Origin: Cytophagaceae bacterium
Lineage (GTDB): Bacteria; Bacteroidota; Bacteroidia; Cytophagales; Spirosomataceae
Direction of reading: 5' to 3'
Length of the DNA stretch: 45,272 nt
NCBI GenBank assembly: GCA_947450865.1
Contig: CANFWR010000004.1
Coordinates: 1-45,272 of the forward strand
In this document: positions 1 through 9,167 of the stretch, piece after piece
Numbering within the stretch: the stretch's first letter is position 1
How the letters are laid out: every line of letters begins with the position of its first letter
Notes under the pieces: model-generated
What the model saw: the letters and a program-made list of their open reading frames with translations, nothing else
What the model was told of the DNA's origin: nothing
The model's database searches: none
Made by a program: the position numbers and the translations under genes

Positions 1-906
1 AATCAAACTTCTTTTTACAAAGGAAAAGTGCGTGATGTATACGGAATTGGCGACCATTTATTAATGATTACATCAGATCGCATTTCTGCCTTTGATGTCG
101 TTTTACCTAAATTAATACCTTATAAAGGGCAGGTGTTAAACCAAATTGCGAGTTATTTTCTGCAGAAAACAGCTGATATCGTACCTAATTGGCTTCTAGC
201 TACGCCTGATCCAAATGCTGCATTTGGTTTAAAATGTGAACCCTTTGCAATTGAAATGGTTATTAGAGGGTATTTAGTGGGTCATCTTTGGAGAGAATAT
301 AAATCAGGAAAACGTGAGGTGTGCGGAGTTAGCTTACCAGAGGGTCTAGTAGAAAATCAACAGTTACCTACACCTATTATTACACCCACTACAAAAGCTA
401 GCGAGGGTCATGATGAAGATATTTCTGTAGCCGCGATCATTCAACAAGGAATTGTTTCGAAAGTGCACATGGACGAATTATGCGCTATAACACATCAATT
501 ATTTCAAAGAGGGCAGGAGATGGCTTCTGAGAAGAAATTAATTTTAGTGGATACCAAATATGAGTTTGGCCTTTATAATGGTAAAATCATGTTAATGGAC
601 GAAATTCATACTCCAGATTCATCACGTTATTTCTATAAAGAACCTTATGCAGAATTGTTAGCAAAAGGATTAGCTCAGAAACAATTATCAAAAGAATTCG
701 TCAGAGAATGGCTTATTGCAAATGGTTTTCAAGGTAAAGAGGGGCAAAGCATTCCCCCAATTACCGATGAATTCGTGCAGCAAATTTCAGAACGCTACAT
801 TTTATTGTACGAAGAAATTACCGGCCTTGCATTCAAAAAAGAACCACAAGAAGATTTGACTAATCGTATTTACTCTAACACCATACAGTATTTAAAAAAT
901 GTCTAA
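1..906 (+). CDS. purC: Phosphoribosylaminoimidazole-succinocarboxamide synthase (SAICAR synthetase), 5' truncated by window edge
   Basis: Cytoplasmic purine biosynthesis enzyme that joins CAIR and aspartate using ATP to give SAICAR. The reading frame is already open at base 1 (first visible residues [15 protein letters not shown]), so the true start lies upstream; the GTG at 28 is an internal Val codon, not the start. Visible hallmarks are the N-terminal K-V-R-D-V-Y loop, [11 protein letters not shown], the [14 protein letters not shown] segment, [15 protein letters not shown] and LVDTKYEFG. About 301 residues are visible, so only a few N-terminal residues are missing. The stop overlaps the start of the next gene by 8 nt (ATGTCTAA), implying translational coupling. 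The family assignment is secure. Confidence 0.97.
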   Translation, partial: NQTSFYKGKVRDVYGIGDHLLMITSDRISAFDVVLPKLIPYKGQVLNQIASYFLQKTADIVPNWLLATPDPNAAFGLKCEPFAIEMVIRGYLVGHLWREYKSGKREVCGVSLPEGLVENQQLPTPIITPTTKASEGHDEDISVAAIIQQGIVSKVHMDELCAITHQLFQRGQEMASEKKLILVDTKYEFGLYNGKIMLMDEIHTPDSSRYFYKEPYAELLAKGLAQKQLSKEFVREWLIANGFQGKEGQSIPPITDEFVQQISERYILLYEEITGLAFKKEPQEDLTNRIYSNTIQYLKNV

Positions 907-1333
907 CTTAAATTCATTTCAACTCGAACAAAACGAGAGTTATGCCGTTATTGATTGGAAAGCTGAACAATTATCGGCCACAAATTCAGAAGAATTAGAA
1001 AATGCCATTCGTCTTTTATTTAAGAAAGACTATGCGAATATTATCCTGAATCTTTCTAAAACGGCAGAACTAGATGGTTATGGCGTATCTGCTGTTCGTA
1101 AAGGAACAAAAATATGCACTAACGAAGGTGGTTTGTTCGTAGTAGTAACTAAAAACGAACCTATCGCAGAAAGATTAGATGCAGCCAAAATAGAGAATCT
1201 AACCTTACTCAATACAGTACAAGAAGGAGTAGATGCCATCTACTTGAATGACCTAGAAAATGAGTTCCAAGATGAAGATGATACGGAGGGAGAGAGCGAA
1301 TTTGGAGAATCATACGGGGAGGACTACGACTAG
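899..1333 (+). CDS. STAS-domain protein (anti-sigma-factor-antagonist-like) with acidic C-terminal tail
   Basis: A 144-residue cytoplasmic protein. Residues about 10-110 look like a STAS fold (beta strand SYAVIDW, then helix [13 protein letters not shown], strand NIILNLS, and the loop [14 protein letters not shown] before a helix). In SpoIIAA-type antagonists this loop carries the phosphorylated Ser in a D-S-x-G motif; here it reads D59-G60-Y61-G62, so the usual phospho-acceptor is missing, with the nearest Ser at 64. The last 30 residues are almost entirely Asp/Glu/Gly/Ser. It overlaps purC by 8 nt and is probably co-transcribed with it. No anti-sigma factor or kinase is nearby. The fold assignment is fairly confident; the function is unknown. 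Confidence 0.75.
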   Translation: MSNLNSFQLEQNESYAVIDWKAEQLSATNSEELENAIRLLFKKDYANIILNLSKTAELDGYGVSAVRKGTKICTNEGGLFVVVTKNEPIAERLDAAKIENLTLLNTVQEGVDAIYLNDLENEFQDEDDTEGESEFGESYGEDYD

Positions 1334-1442
1334 AATAGCATTTTACCAAGATTTTTTGTGTTGCATTTCTGATAATTTGAATTCAGAAGAATATTTTGTC
1401 TTTAGATCGTTTTGCCAAATTTATTTTTAATTAAATTTGAAA

Positions 1443-1473
1443 TTAGGTATATTATCTACCTGAAATAGCTTTG
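1443..1473 (+). promoter_or_regulatory. Candidate Bacteroidota-type promoter for gltBD
   Basis: In the 200-nt gap before gltB, TAGCTTTG (1466-1473) matches the -7 consensus TAnnTTTG. It is preceded at a 19-nt spacing by TTAG (1443-1446), one base from the -33 consensus TTTG. The predicted transcript would begin near 1480, giving a leader of about 50 nt. The rest of the gap (1334-1442) is AT-rich, with only a weak 6-bp inverted repeat (1367-1372 / 1383-1388). Confidence 0.45.
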
Positions 1474-1533
1474 TATACACACTTAGCTATTTTCAATTTG
1501 TTATCATTATTATTAGAATATTTATAGTTTCCT

Positions 1534-4500
1534 ATGAGAAATCCGAATGAAGTAGGTTTGTACAGAAAAGAATTTGAACACGATGCTTGTGGAATTGGTT
1601 TTGTTGCCAGTTTAAAAGGTATTAAATCCCATCGCATAGTTCAGGATTCGATTAAAATGTTGATCCGCATGGATCACAGAGGGGCTTGTGGATGCGATCC
1701 TAACTCAGGTGACGGCGCAGGGGTCCTAGTTCAACTACCTCACGAGTTCTTTTTAGAAGAAACAAGTTCATTAGGTTTTGCTCTTCCGTCATTAGGTAAT
1801 TACGGTGTAGGAATGGTTTTTTTTCCGAAAGACGAAACGTTAATAAAGGAATGTAAAGAAGTTTTAGAACGTAAGTCTAAGAAATTAGGATTACGTGTTT
1901 TAGGTTATAGAATAGTTCCCGTTGATAATTCGGAAATCACTGGGGCTGATTCAGGTAATGCAGAGCCGTCAATTCAACAATTATTTATTGAAAGACCTGC
2001 TGATTGTGCATCAGAAATTGATTTTGAGCGTAAGCTTTATGTCTTTAGACAATACGTTTCTAAGTTATTAAATGAAACTATTGCCGGATTAAATAATAAA
2101 TTCTACTTCGCTTCATTGTCTTGTCGTACCATTATTTACAAGGGTATGTTGACTACGATGCAGGTTCCAGGTTATTTCTTGGATTTATTCCAGGAGAACT
2201 TTACTTCGGCTTTGGCCATCGTACACTCGCGTTTCTCTACCAATACCTTCCCAGAATGGAAATTAGCTCAACCGTTCCGCTTTATTGCGCACAATGGAGA
2301 GATCAACACGGTAAAAGGTAATTCATCTTGGATGCAAGCGCAATCTGCCTTGTTCTCAAGCAAATACTTTACACAAGAAGAATTAGATATGATTCTTCCT
2401 GTTTGTAGCTTAGGACAATCCGATTCTGCGATTTTGGATAACGCCATTGAGTTGTTGTATTTAACAGGTCGCTCGTTACCTCATGTCATGATGATGTTAA
2501 TCCCTGAAGCATGGGATGGCAATGAGAGTATGAAGAAATACAAAAAGGACTTCTATGAGTACCATGCAGCCATGATGGAACCTTGGGATGGTCCTGCAAG
2601 TATCTCCTTCACGGATGGGAAAATGATCGGAGCTACGCTTGATAGAAATGGTTTACGTCCATCTCGTTATTGGGTAACTTCTGATGACCATGTAATTATG
2701 GCTTCTGAGGCAGGAGTATTGGATTTAGATCCTGCTACCATTGTTTCTAAAGGCCGCTTACAACCTGGTAAAATGTTTGTGGTGGACATGGAACAAGGTC
2801 GTATTATCCCAGACGAAGAACTAAAAGAGAAAATTTGCCAACAACAACCATACGGTGAGTGGCTTTTAAAGAATAAAATCAGAGTAGAAGATCTTCCAGA
2901 GGCGGGTTCTGAATACAGACAACCTAAAGCCATTGAATTAGTTTCTAGACAACAAATCTTTGGTTTTACAACGGAAGATATTCGTATTGTATTAGCACAA
3001 ATGGCTGAGACAGGTAAAGAAGCTTTAGGTTCAATGGGTATTGATACTCCGTTAGCTGTTTTATCAGAAAAGGCTCAGCATTTATCTTCTTACTTCAAAC
3101 AATTATTTGCACAGGTAACGAATCCTCCGATTGACCCGATTCGCGAGCGTATGGTCATGTCGCTTTTATCTGATATTGGAGGTTTATCCAATTTATTAGA
3201 AGAAAGTCCTACGCACTGCCGTCAAATTGAGATTCAACAACCTGTTTTACGCAATAAAGAGGTAGAAAAAATCCGTTGGATTGATCACGAAAATTTCCAA
3301 ACAAAGTCCATTCACATGACGTTCCGTGCTTCTGAGGAGGAGGGAGTGTTGAAGAAGGCTTTGGATCGTATTAACCAATACGCTGAAGATGCGGTAGATG
3401 ATGGTTATTCGATCATTTTATTGACTGACCGTGGAATTGATAGCTCACACGCCCCAATTCCTTCCTTATTAGCTCTAGCTTCTGTACATAATCATTTGAT
3501 TCGTACCAAGAAAAGAGCTAAAGTAGGTATCATTATCGAAGCAGGTGATGTGTGGGAAACCCACCATTATGCCACGTTGATTGGATACGGTGCTAGCGCG
3601 GTGAATCCATACATGGCTTTTGAAACGATTAAGGCGATGAAGGATCAAGGCTTCGTTAATAAGGAGTTAAGCTACGATAAATTAGAATACAACTATATCA
3701 AAGCCGTTAATGGAGAGCTTTTAAAGATTTTCTCTAAAATGGGTATTTCTACTTTACAGTCGTACCAGGGTGCGCAAATTTTTGAAATACTTGGTATAGG
3801 AAAAGAGGTAGTAGATACGTATTTCAGTGGTTCTATCTCTCGTATTGGTGGAATTAGCCTAGATACGATTGCCAAAGAAGCCCTGATCAAGCATGCTTCC
3901 GGGTATCAATTATTAAAGCAAGATTCGCCTAAATTAGAAGTTGGTGGTATCTACCAATGGAAACAAAGAGGTGAGGAGCACTTATTTAATCCGGCTACGA
4001 TTCACTTATTGCAGCAAGCTACGAAACAGAATGATTATTCAGTTTACAAAAAGTATGCGCAATTAATTGATGACCAAAGCAAGAAATCCATTACGCTACG
4101 TGGTTTATTGAAGTTCAAGTCAAGCAAGGCTATTTCTATTGATGAAGTAGAGCCAGTTGAAAACATTTTAGCTCGTTTTGCTACAGGGGCGATGTCCTTT
4201 GGATCGATTTCTTACGAAGCTCATACTACATTAGCTATCGCTATGAACCGTATTGGTGGTAAATCGAATACGGGTGAAGGTGGTGAGGATCCAATTCGTT
4301 TCGAAAAAATGGCGAATGGAGATTCGATGAATTCAGCCATTAAGCAAGTGGCCTCTGGACGTTTTGGAGTAACAGCGAATTATTTAACTAATGCAAAGGA
4401 GCTTCAGATCAAAATGGCGCAAGGTGCAAAACCAGGCGAAGGTGGTCAATTACCAGGACATAAAGTAGATGATTGGATCGGCAAAACACGTCACAGTACA

Positions 4501-6102
4501 CCTGGAGTAGGATTAATTTCCCCTCCTCCGCACCACGATATCTATTCGATTGAAGATTTAGCTCAACTAATTTTTGACTTAAAGAATGCGAATAGAGCTG
4601 CTAGAATTTCAGTAAAACTAGTTTCTGAGGCTGGTGTAGGCACAATTGCTGCCGGTGTAGCAAAGGCACACGCAGATCATATTTTGATCGCAGGTTACGA
4701 TGGAGGAACGGGAGCTTCTCCTTTATCTTCGATTCGTCACGCAGGTTTACCTTGGGAGCTTGGTTTAGCAGAAACGCACCAAACTTTAGTTAAAAACAAA
4801 TTGCGTGGTCGTGTAACGATTCAAGCGGATGGTCAAATCAAGACGGGTAAGGATATCGCTGTAGCAGCCTTATTAGGAGCAGAAGAATTTGGTGTAGCCA
4901 CTGCAGCTTTAGTTACCGCGGGTTGTATTATGATGCGTAAGTGTCACTTAAATACCTGTCCAGTAGGGGTAGCGACTCAAAATCCGGAATTAAGAGCATT
5001 ATATACGGGTCAAGCAGATCACGTGGTCAACTTATTCCACTTCCTAGCTCAGGAATTGCGTGAAATTATGGCTGAATTAGGCTTCCGTAAACTAGAAGAG
5101 ATGGTGGGTCGCGTGGATCTTTTGGAAATGAAAGATCTATCAGGACATTGGAAATTCAAAAATGTAGATTTGAGCCCAATTTTAGCTCCAGCTGTTTTAG
5201 AAGAAGGTGTTGCTGTCTTTAAATCAGAGGAACAAGATCACGGATTAGAAGATCAACTAGACTGGGAACTTTTAAAAATTGCAAAATCGGCAATTGATAA
5301 AGGCGAGAAGGTGAGTGGCGAACTTGATATTATCAATGTAAACCGTTCGGTAGGTACAATCCTATCTAACGAGATAACCAAGAAATATGGTGAGAAAGGT
5401 TTACCTACGGATACAATAAATATCAAGTTCAAAGGTACAGCTGGACAATCGTTTGGCGCGTTTTCGGTTAAAGGTATCAAATTCGAAATCGAAGGAGATG
5501 CAAATGACTATGTAGGTAAAGGATTATGTGGTGCGACATTAGTTGCCTACCCTTCACCAGTAGCTTCTTTTAAAGCATCCGAGAACTCTATCGTAGGTAA
5601 TGTTTCATTCTATGGTGCTACTTCTGGCGAAGCGTATTTAGCTGGAATGGCAGGAGAACGTTTCTGTGTGAGAAATTCAGGGGCGAAAGTAGTAGTGGAA
5701 GGTATTGGAGATCACGGTTGTGAATATATGACCGGCGGTTTAGTCATCATTTTAGGAAATACTGGCCGTAATTTTGGTGCGGGTATGTCTGGTGGGGTAG
5801 CGTACATACTAGATGAGCAAAATACCTTCGATGCGAAAGTAAATCGCGAAATGGTGGAAATTACTGAATTGACTCCGGAAGACAAAAACATCATTTTGAT
5901 GTATTTGGAAAAACACGTTGCTTTGACAGGTTCGGTAAAAGGGAAACTTGTATTTGATAATTTCAATGCATTAGCGAGCCAATTCAAGAAAGTATTGCCA
6001 ATCGACTATAAGAATGCCTTAAGTTCTAGAAAATTAAGCATCTCAGACGTATTAGCAGACAAAGACAGAGTGTATCAAGATATTAAAGTAGATTTAAAAT
6101 AA
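1534..6102 (+). CDS. gltB: Glutamate synthase, large (alpha) subunit
   Basis: Converts glutamine plus 2-oxoglutarate to two glutamates with GltD as electron donor; the central step of ammonium assimilation. The 1522 residues match the full length of bacterial GltB. An 18-residue propeptide precedes Cys19 (HDAC-GIGF), the expected N-terminal nucleophile of the type II glutaminase domain (about 19-430). This is followed by the central domain, the FMN-binding synthase domain (about 830-1200, with GGKSNTGEGGEDP and AKPGEGGQLPGHKV), the 3Fe-4S cysteines C1131, C1137 and C1142 (CIMMRKCHLNTCPVG), and the C-terminal GXGXG beta-helix (about 1270-1470). gltD follows after 6 nt, so the two form an operon. 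No frameshift or missing catalytic residue is seen. Confidence 0.98.
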   Translation: MRNPNEVGLYRKEFEHDACGIGFVASLKGIKSHRIVQDSIKMLIRMDHRGACGCDPNSGDGAGVLVQLPHEFFLEETSSLGFALPSLGNYGVGMVFFPKDETLIKECKEVLERKSKKLGLRVLGYRIVPVDNSEITGADSGNAEPSIQQLFIERPADCASEIDFERKLYVFRQYVSKLLNETIAGLNNKFYFASLSCRTIIYKGMLTTMQVPGYFLDLFQENFTSALAIVHSRFSTNTFPEWKLAQPFRFIAHNGEINTVKGNSSWMQAQSALFSSKYFTQEELDMILPVCSLGQSDSAILDNAIELLYLTGRSLPHVMMMLIPEAWDGNESMKKYKKDFYEYHAAMMEPWDGPASISFTDGKMIGATLDRNGLRPSRYWVTSDDHVIMASEAGVLDLDPATIVSKGRLQPGKMFVVDMEQGRIIPDEELKEKICQQQPYGEWLLKNKIRVEDLPEAGSEYRQPKAIELVSRQQIFGFTTEDIRIVLAQMAETGKEALGSMGIDTPLAVLSEKAQHLSSYFKQLFAQVTNPPIDPIRERMVMSLLSDIGGLSNLLEESPTHCRQIEIQQPVLRNKEVEKIRWIDHENFQTKSIHMTFRASEEEGVLKKALDRINQYAEDAVDDGYSIILLTDRGIDSSHAPIPSLLALASVHNHLIRTKKRAKVGIIIEAGDVWETHHYATLIGYGASAVNPYMAFETIKAMKDQGFVNKELSYDKLEYNYIKAVNGELLKIFSKMGISTLQSYQGAQIFEILGIGKEVVDTYFSGSISRIGGISLDTIAKEALIKHASGYQLLKQDSPKLEVGGIYQWKQRGEEHLFNPATIHLLQQATKQNDYSVYKKYAQLIDDQSKKSITLRGLLKFKSSKAISIDEVEPVENILARFATGAMSFGSISYEAHTTLAIAMNRIGGKSNTGEGGEDPIRFEKMANGDSMNSAIKQVASGRFGVTANYLTNAKELQIKMAQGAKPGEGGQLPGHKVDDWIGKTRHSTPGVGLISPPPHHDIYSIEDLAQLIFDLKNANRAARISVKLVSEAGVGTIAAGVAKAHADHILIAGYDGGTGASPLSSIRHAGLPWELGLAETHQTLVKNKLRGRVTIQADGQIKTGKDIAVAALLGAEEFGVATAALVTAGCIMMRKCHLNTCPVGVATQNPELRALYTGQADHVVNLFHFLAQELREIMAELGFRKLEEMVGRVDLLEMKDLSGHWKFKNVDLSPILAPAVLEEGVAVFKSEEQDHGLEDQLDWELLKIAKSAIDKGEKVSGELDIINVNRSVGTILSNEITKKYGEKGLPTDTINIKFKGTAGQSFGAFSVKGIKFEIEGDANDYVGKGLCGATLVAYPSPVASFKASENSIVGNVSFYGATSGEAYLAGMAGERFCVRNSGAKVVVEGIGDHGCEYMTGGLVIILGNTGRNFGAGMSGGVAYILDEQNTFDAKVNREMVEITELTPEDKNIILMYLEKHVALTGSVKGKLVFDNFNALASQFKKVLPIDYKNALSSRKLSISDVLADKDRVYQDIKVDLK

Positions 6103-6108
6103 GATAGA

Positions 6109-7608
6109 ATGGGTAAGCCTACAGGATTTTTGGAAATTGACCGCAAATTAGCTCCTAAAAGAGCCGTATCTGAGCGTGTGAATGATTACAAAGAAATTGA
6201 ACAACTAAATTCTACAGCAGACACTGAAGCGCAAGCAAGTCGTTGTATGGATTGTGGTACTCCATTCTGTCACAATGGATGTCCACTGGGAAATATTATT
6301 CCGGAATTCAATGATGCTGTTTATGAGCAAAATTGGAAGTATGCGTATGATATCTTAAGTACCACAAACAACTTCCCTGAATTTACAGGACGTATTTGTC
6401 CAGCTCCATGCGAGTCAGCTTGTGTATTAGGAATCAATAAACCAGCAGTGGCTATTGAATTAATTGAGAAATCAATCATTGAAAAAGCCTATTCAGAAGG
6501 CTGGGTAGTTCCATTCGTACCTAAGTCACGTACAGACAAGAAAATTGCAGTGATTGGTTCAGGTCCAGCAGGTTTAGCTGCGGCAGCACAATTAAATAAA
6601 GCAGGTCACTTGGTAACGGTGTATGAGCGTGCGGATCAAATAGGAGGATTATTACGTTATGGTATTCCAGATTTTAAATTAGATAAATCGGTGGTTACTC
6701 GCCGAGTAGAAGTAATGAAACAAGAAGGTATAACCTTCATTACTAATGCTAATATCGGAACCACGGAGAAACTAGCTAATTTAACGAATGATTTTGATGC
6801 AGTTTTAGTAGCCACAGGAAGTACAACACCTCGTTTTATTACAGCCAAAGGTAACGATGCCGTAGGTATTTATCCTGCAATGGAATTTTTATCTCAGCAA
6901 AATAAACGTAATGCTTCTATTGCATTAGAAGTGAATCATAAGGGCGAGCAATATACCAATACTAACATTAGTGCAAAAGGAAAGCATGTTGTCGTAATAG
7001 GTGGAGGAGATACTGGTTCTGACTGTGTAGGAACATCAAATCGCCACAAAGCTGCCTCTATTACCCAAATTGAGGTAATGCCTAAACCTCCTGTAGAAAG
7101 AGCATCTACTACACCTTGGCCTAATTGGCCTAATATGTTACGTACATCTACTTCACATGATGAAGGAGCAGAACGTTTATGGTCCATTTCTCTGCAGGAG
7201 TTTGTGAAAAATGACAATGGTGAGTTAGAGGCCTTGCTTATTGGAGACATCGTTTATAATATGAAGGATGGTAAAATGGAGCAAGAGGTTATCAACATCA
7301 GAAAAATTCCTTGTGATCTAGCTTTAATTGCAGCAGGATTTTTACATACCGATCACGGAAGTTTATTTGAACAATTAACGGCAGTAGGAGTTAAATCAGA
7401 TGAGCGAGGTAATTTAGTAGCAAGCCCTTCTTATCAATCTGATAATGAGAAAGTTTTCATAGCAGGAGATGCAAGACGTGGTCAGTCTTTAGTGGTTTGG
7501 GCCATTTCTGAGGGTCGTGAAGCAGCTAGAAATATTGACTTATTTTTAATGGGTAAAACGAGTTTAGAAGGTAAATCTATCTCGAGTTTTGATGTAATGG
7601 CGAAATAA
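6109..7608 (+). CDS. gltD: Glutamate synthase, small (beta) subunit
   Basis: The NAD(P)H-oxidising partner of GltB, passing electrons through FAD and two 4Fe-4S clusters to the large subunit. It has 499 residues. The N-terminal adrenodoxin-reductase-like cysteines are visible: C46, C49, C54 and C58 (CMDCGTPFCHNGC), then C97, C101 and C105 (CPAPCESAC). The FAD dinucleotide fold is at about 147-155 (VIGSGPAG), the NAD(P)H site is around VVIGGGDTGSDCVG, and the C-terminal FAD motif is VFIAGDARRGQSLVVWAISEGR. The ATG lies 6 nt after the gltB stop. The downstream region leads into a tRNA cluster with its own promoter. Confidence 0.97.
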   Translation: MGKPTGFLEIDRKLAPKRAVSERVNDYKEIEQLNSTADTEAQASRCMDCGTPFCHNGCPLGNIIPEFNDAVYEQNWKYAYDILSTTNNFPEFTGRICPAPCESACVLGINKPAVAIELIEKSIIEKAYSEGWVVPFVPKSRTDKKIAVIGSGPAGLAAAAQLNKAGHLVTVYERADQIGGLLRYGIPDFKLDKSVVTRRVEVMKQEGITFITNANIGTTEKLANLTNDFDAVLVATGSTTPRFITAKGNDAVGIYPAMEFLSQQNKRNASIALEVNHKGEQYTNTNISAKGKHVVVIGGGDTGSDCVGTSNRHKAASITQIEVMPKPPVERASTTPWPNWPNMLRTSTSHDEGAERLWSISLQEFVKNDNGELEALLIGDIVYNMKDGKMEQEVINIRKIPCDLALIAAGFLHTDHGSLFEQLTAVGVKSDERGNLVASPSYQSDNEKVFIAGDARRGQSLVVWAISEGREAARNIDLFLMGKTSLEGKSISSFDVMAK

Positions 7609-7623
7609 TTTTTTAGCCATATA

Positions 7624-7654
7624 TTTCATATACTAAATATATTTACTACATTTG
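7624..7654 (+). promoter_or_regulatory. Promoter of the tRNA-Ser/Pro(/Arg) cluster
   Basis: TACATTTG at 7647-7654 is an exact match to the Bacteroidota -7 consensus TAnnTTTG. TTTC at 7624-7627, exactly 19 nt upstream, is one base off the -33 TTTG. The inferred start point near 7660 is about 10 nt before the first base of tRNA-Ser. Confidence 0.65.
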
Positions 7655-7671
7655 TGCTCTCTTAAATGCTA

Positions 7672-7758
7672 GGAGAGATGCCTGAGAGGCCGAAAGGACA
7701 TGTTTGCTAAACATGCGTACTGGTAACGGTACCGAGGGTTCGAATCCCTCTCTCTCCG
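7672..7758 (+). tRNA. tRNA-Ser (anticodon GCT)
   Basis: The acceptor stem GGAGAGA (7672-7678) pairs with TCTCTCC (7751-7757), and the discriminator base is G7758, as usual for Ser. The anticodon stem is CATGT/ACATG around loop TTGCTAA, with anticodon GCT at 7706-7708. There is a class II long variable arm (TACTGGTAACGGTA), and the T-arm is GAGGGTTCGAATCCCTC. The 3' CCA is not encoded. Confidence 0.96.
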
Positions 7759-7769
7759 CAGTCAATTTT

Positions 7770-7843
7770 CGGGGTGTAGCGTAGCCCGGTATCGCGCTTG
7801 GTTTGGGACCAAGAGGTCGTAGGTTCGAATCCTGCCACCCCGA
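7770..7843 (+). tRNA. tRNA-Pro (anticodon TGG)
   Basis: A 74-nt cloverleaf. Acceptor stem CGGGGTG (7770-7776) pairs with CACCCCG (7836-7842), and the discriminator is A7843. Anticodon stem CTTGG/CCAAG surrounds loop TTTGGGA, with TGG at 7804-7806. The T-loop GTTCGAATC is present. CCA is not encoded. It lies 11 nt after tRNA-Ser and shares its transcript. Confidence 0.96.
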
Positions 7844-7844
7844 C

Positions 7845-7900
7845 AAAAGTCAATTTATGAGGACGTGTTTATCACCAATTATAAATTGACTTTTTATTTT
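7845..7900 (+). terminator. Hairpin with T-rich tail between tRNA-Pro and tRNA-Arg
   Basis: AAAAGTCAATTTAT (7845-7858) is the exact reverse complement of ATAAATTGACTTTT (7881-7894). This gives a 14-bp AT-rich stem with a 22-nt loop, followed by a T-rich run to 7900. It looks like an intrinsic terminator or a tRNA-processing/attenuation hairpin. tRNA-Arg begins only 6 nt later, so it may be transcribed by read-through or from a start within this spacer. Confidence 0.6.
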
Positions 7901-7906
7901 GATTAA

Positions 7907-7980
<74 letters not shown>

Positions 7981-8002
7981 CACTGTACATCTTTAGTTAA
8001 GG

Positions 8003-8030
8003 AAAAGGATTTATTCAAATCCTTTTTTTT
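8003..8030 (+). terminator. Intrinsic terminator after the tRNA cluster
   Basis: AAAAGGATTT (8003-8012) and AAATCCTTTT (8017-8026) form a perfect 10-bp stem around an ATTC loop, followed directly by more T residues to 8030. This is a typical rho-independent terminator 22 nt beyond tRNA-Arg. Confidence 0.8.
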
Positions 8031-8063
8031 ATTTCCCTTCCTTAAATCTGCTAAAATTCGTAA

Positions 8064-8083
8064 ATTGAGCTAATTAGCTCAAT
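8064..8083 (+). promoter_or_regulatory. Perfect 20-bp palindrome immediately upstream of pheA (candidate operator)
   Basis: The 20 bases at 8064-8083 (ATTGAGCTAA followed by its reverse complement TTAGCTCAAT) form an uninterrupted palindrome ending 7 nt before the pheA ATG at 8091. It has no loop and no T-run, so it fits a dimeric regulator site, or an element masking the start region, better than a terminator. The regulator is unknown. Confidence 0.5.
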
Positions 8084-8090
8084 ATTACGC

Positions 8091-9167
8091 ATGAATATAC
8101 CTGAATTAAGAAGCAAAATAGATCAGATAGATGATTCCATTCTTTCGTTACTTGTTAACCGAATGGAGTTTGTAGAAGAGATTGGTAAATTAAAACGCGA
8201 ATCTAACGCGGTTATTTATCATCCCGATCGCGAAAAAGAAATCATCGATCGTTTAGCGAGTCAGTACACAGGTAAATTAAGGAAAGAAGCAATTGAAGCT
8301 ATATTTCTGGAGATATTTGGTGTGTCGCGTAATTTAGAATTACCTGAAATCATTTGTTATTTAGGTCCTGAAGGTAGCTTTACTCACCAAGCGGCAGAAA
8401 ATCGTTTTGGGGCAGTGGCTGATTACATCTCGTTACCTTCCATCAAATCAGTTTTTGAGTCTGTCGAAACGGGACGAGCAAAATATGGTGTAGTACCCAT
8501 TGAGAACAACCAGGAGGGAATGGTGAAAGAAACAATGGATCTTTTAAATGAGAAGAATCTATTTGTTATATCTGAAATCATCATTCCAGTTAATTTCTGT
8601 TTAGCCTCTAAACACAATGGGATTCAAGGAATTAAGAGAATCTATTCAAAAGACATCGCCTTTCAGCAATGCAAAGGCTTTTTAAACGACTATTTCTCAG
8701 GACAGGAAGAAGATTTCTTCGTACAAGTTGATTCTACCTCACGTGCCGCTAAATTAGCCGTAGAAGAAGAGGATGGTGCAGCTCTTTGTTCTCACATTGC
8801 TGCCAAAATTTATTCATTACCTATTCTATTTGATAATATTCAGGATAATGATGCAAATCAGACTCGATTCTTTATTATTTCCAAAGTGGAAAACTTAAAG
8901 AAAACCGATAAAGATAAAACGAGTCTAGCTGTTAAATTAAAGAATGATGACAAGCCTGGTGCCTTATTGTCTCTTTTACAAGACTTTGAATCGAGAGGGA
9001 TCAACTTATTAAAAATAGAGTCTAGACCTCAGAAAGACACCAATGAATTCAAATTTTGGTTCTTTATTGATATTGAGGGTAATAAATTAGATCAAAAAAT
9101 TCAAGAATTATTGACGAAGAGAGGAGACGAAATAGTCTTTTTAGGCAGTTATATGAATTTATGCTAG
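8091..9167 (+). CDS. pheA: Bifunctional chorismate mutase / prephenate dehydratase (P-protein)
   Basis: Makes phenylpyruvate from chorismate via prephenate, committing to phenylalanine synthesis. The 358 residues show three domains. An AroQ-type chorismate mutase occupies about 1-85 (LRSKIDQIDDSILSLLVNRM, with the conserved K and HPDREKEI). Prephenate dehydratase follows at about 92-270 (YLGPEGSFTHQAA, VPIENNQEGMV, and the motif ending in DNANQTRFFII). A C-terminal ACT domain at about 280-355 (KPGALLSLLQDFESRGINLLKIESRP) is the site of feedback inhibition by Phe in this family. A terminator and a palindrome precede it, so it is probably a single-gene unit. Its 3' end overlaps the convergent ribF by 9 bp. 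Confidence 0.97.
   Translation: MNIPELRSKIDQIDDSILSLLVNRMEFVEEIGKLKRESNAVIYHPDREKEIIDRLASQYTGKLRKEAIEAIFLEIFGVSRNLELPEIICYLGPEGSFTHQAAENRFGAVADYISLPSIKSVFESVETGRAKYGVVPIENNQEGMVKETMDLLNEKNLFVISEIIIPVNFCLASKHNGIQGIKRIYSKDIAFQQCKGFLNDYFSGQEEDFFVQVDSTSRAAKLAVEEEDGAALCSHIAAKIYSLPILFDNIQDNDANQTRFFIISKVENLKKTDKDKTSLAVKLKNDDKPGALLSLLQDFESRGINLLKIESRPQKDTNEFKFWFFIDIEGNKLDQKIQELLTKRGDEIVFLGSYMNLC

Noticed and set aside
6936-7250. A 104-codon minus-strand ORF inside gltD.
   Set aside because: It is complementary to the conserved NADPH-binding region of GltD, with no independent support.
7646-7846. A 66-codon minus-strand ORF with sequence like WQDSNLRPLGPKPS and EGFEPSVPLPV.
   Set aside because: It is the antisense reading of tRNA-Ser and tRNA-Pro, a well-known class of spurious protein predictions.
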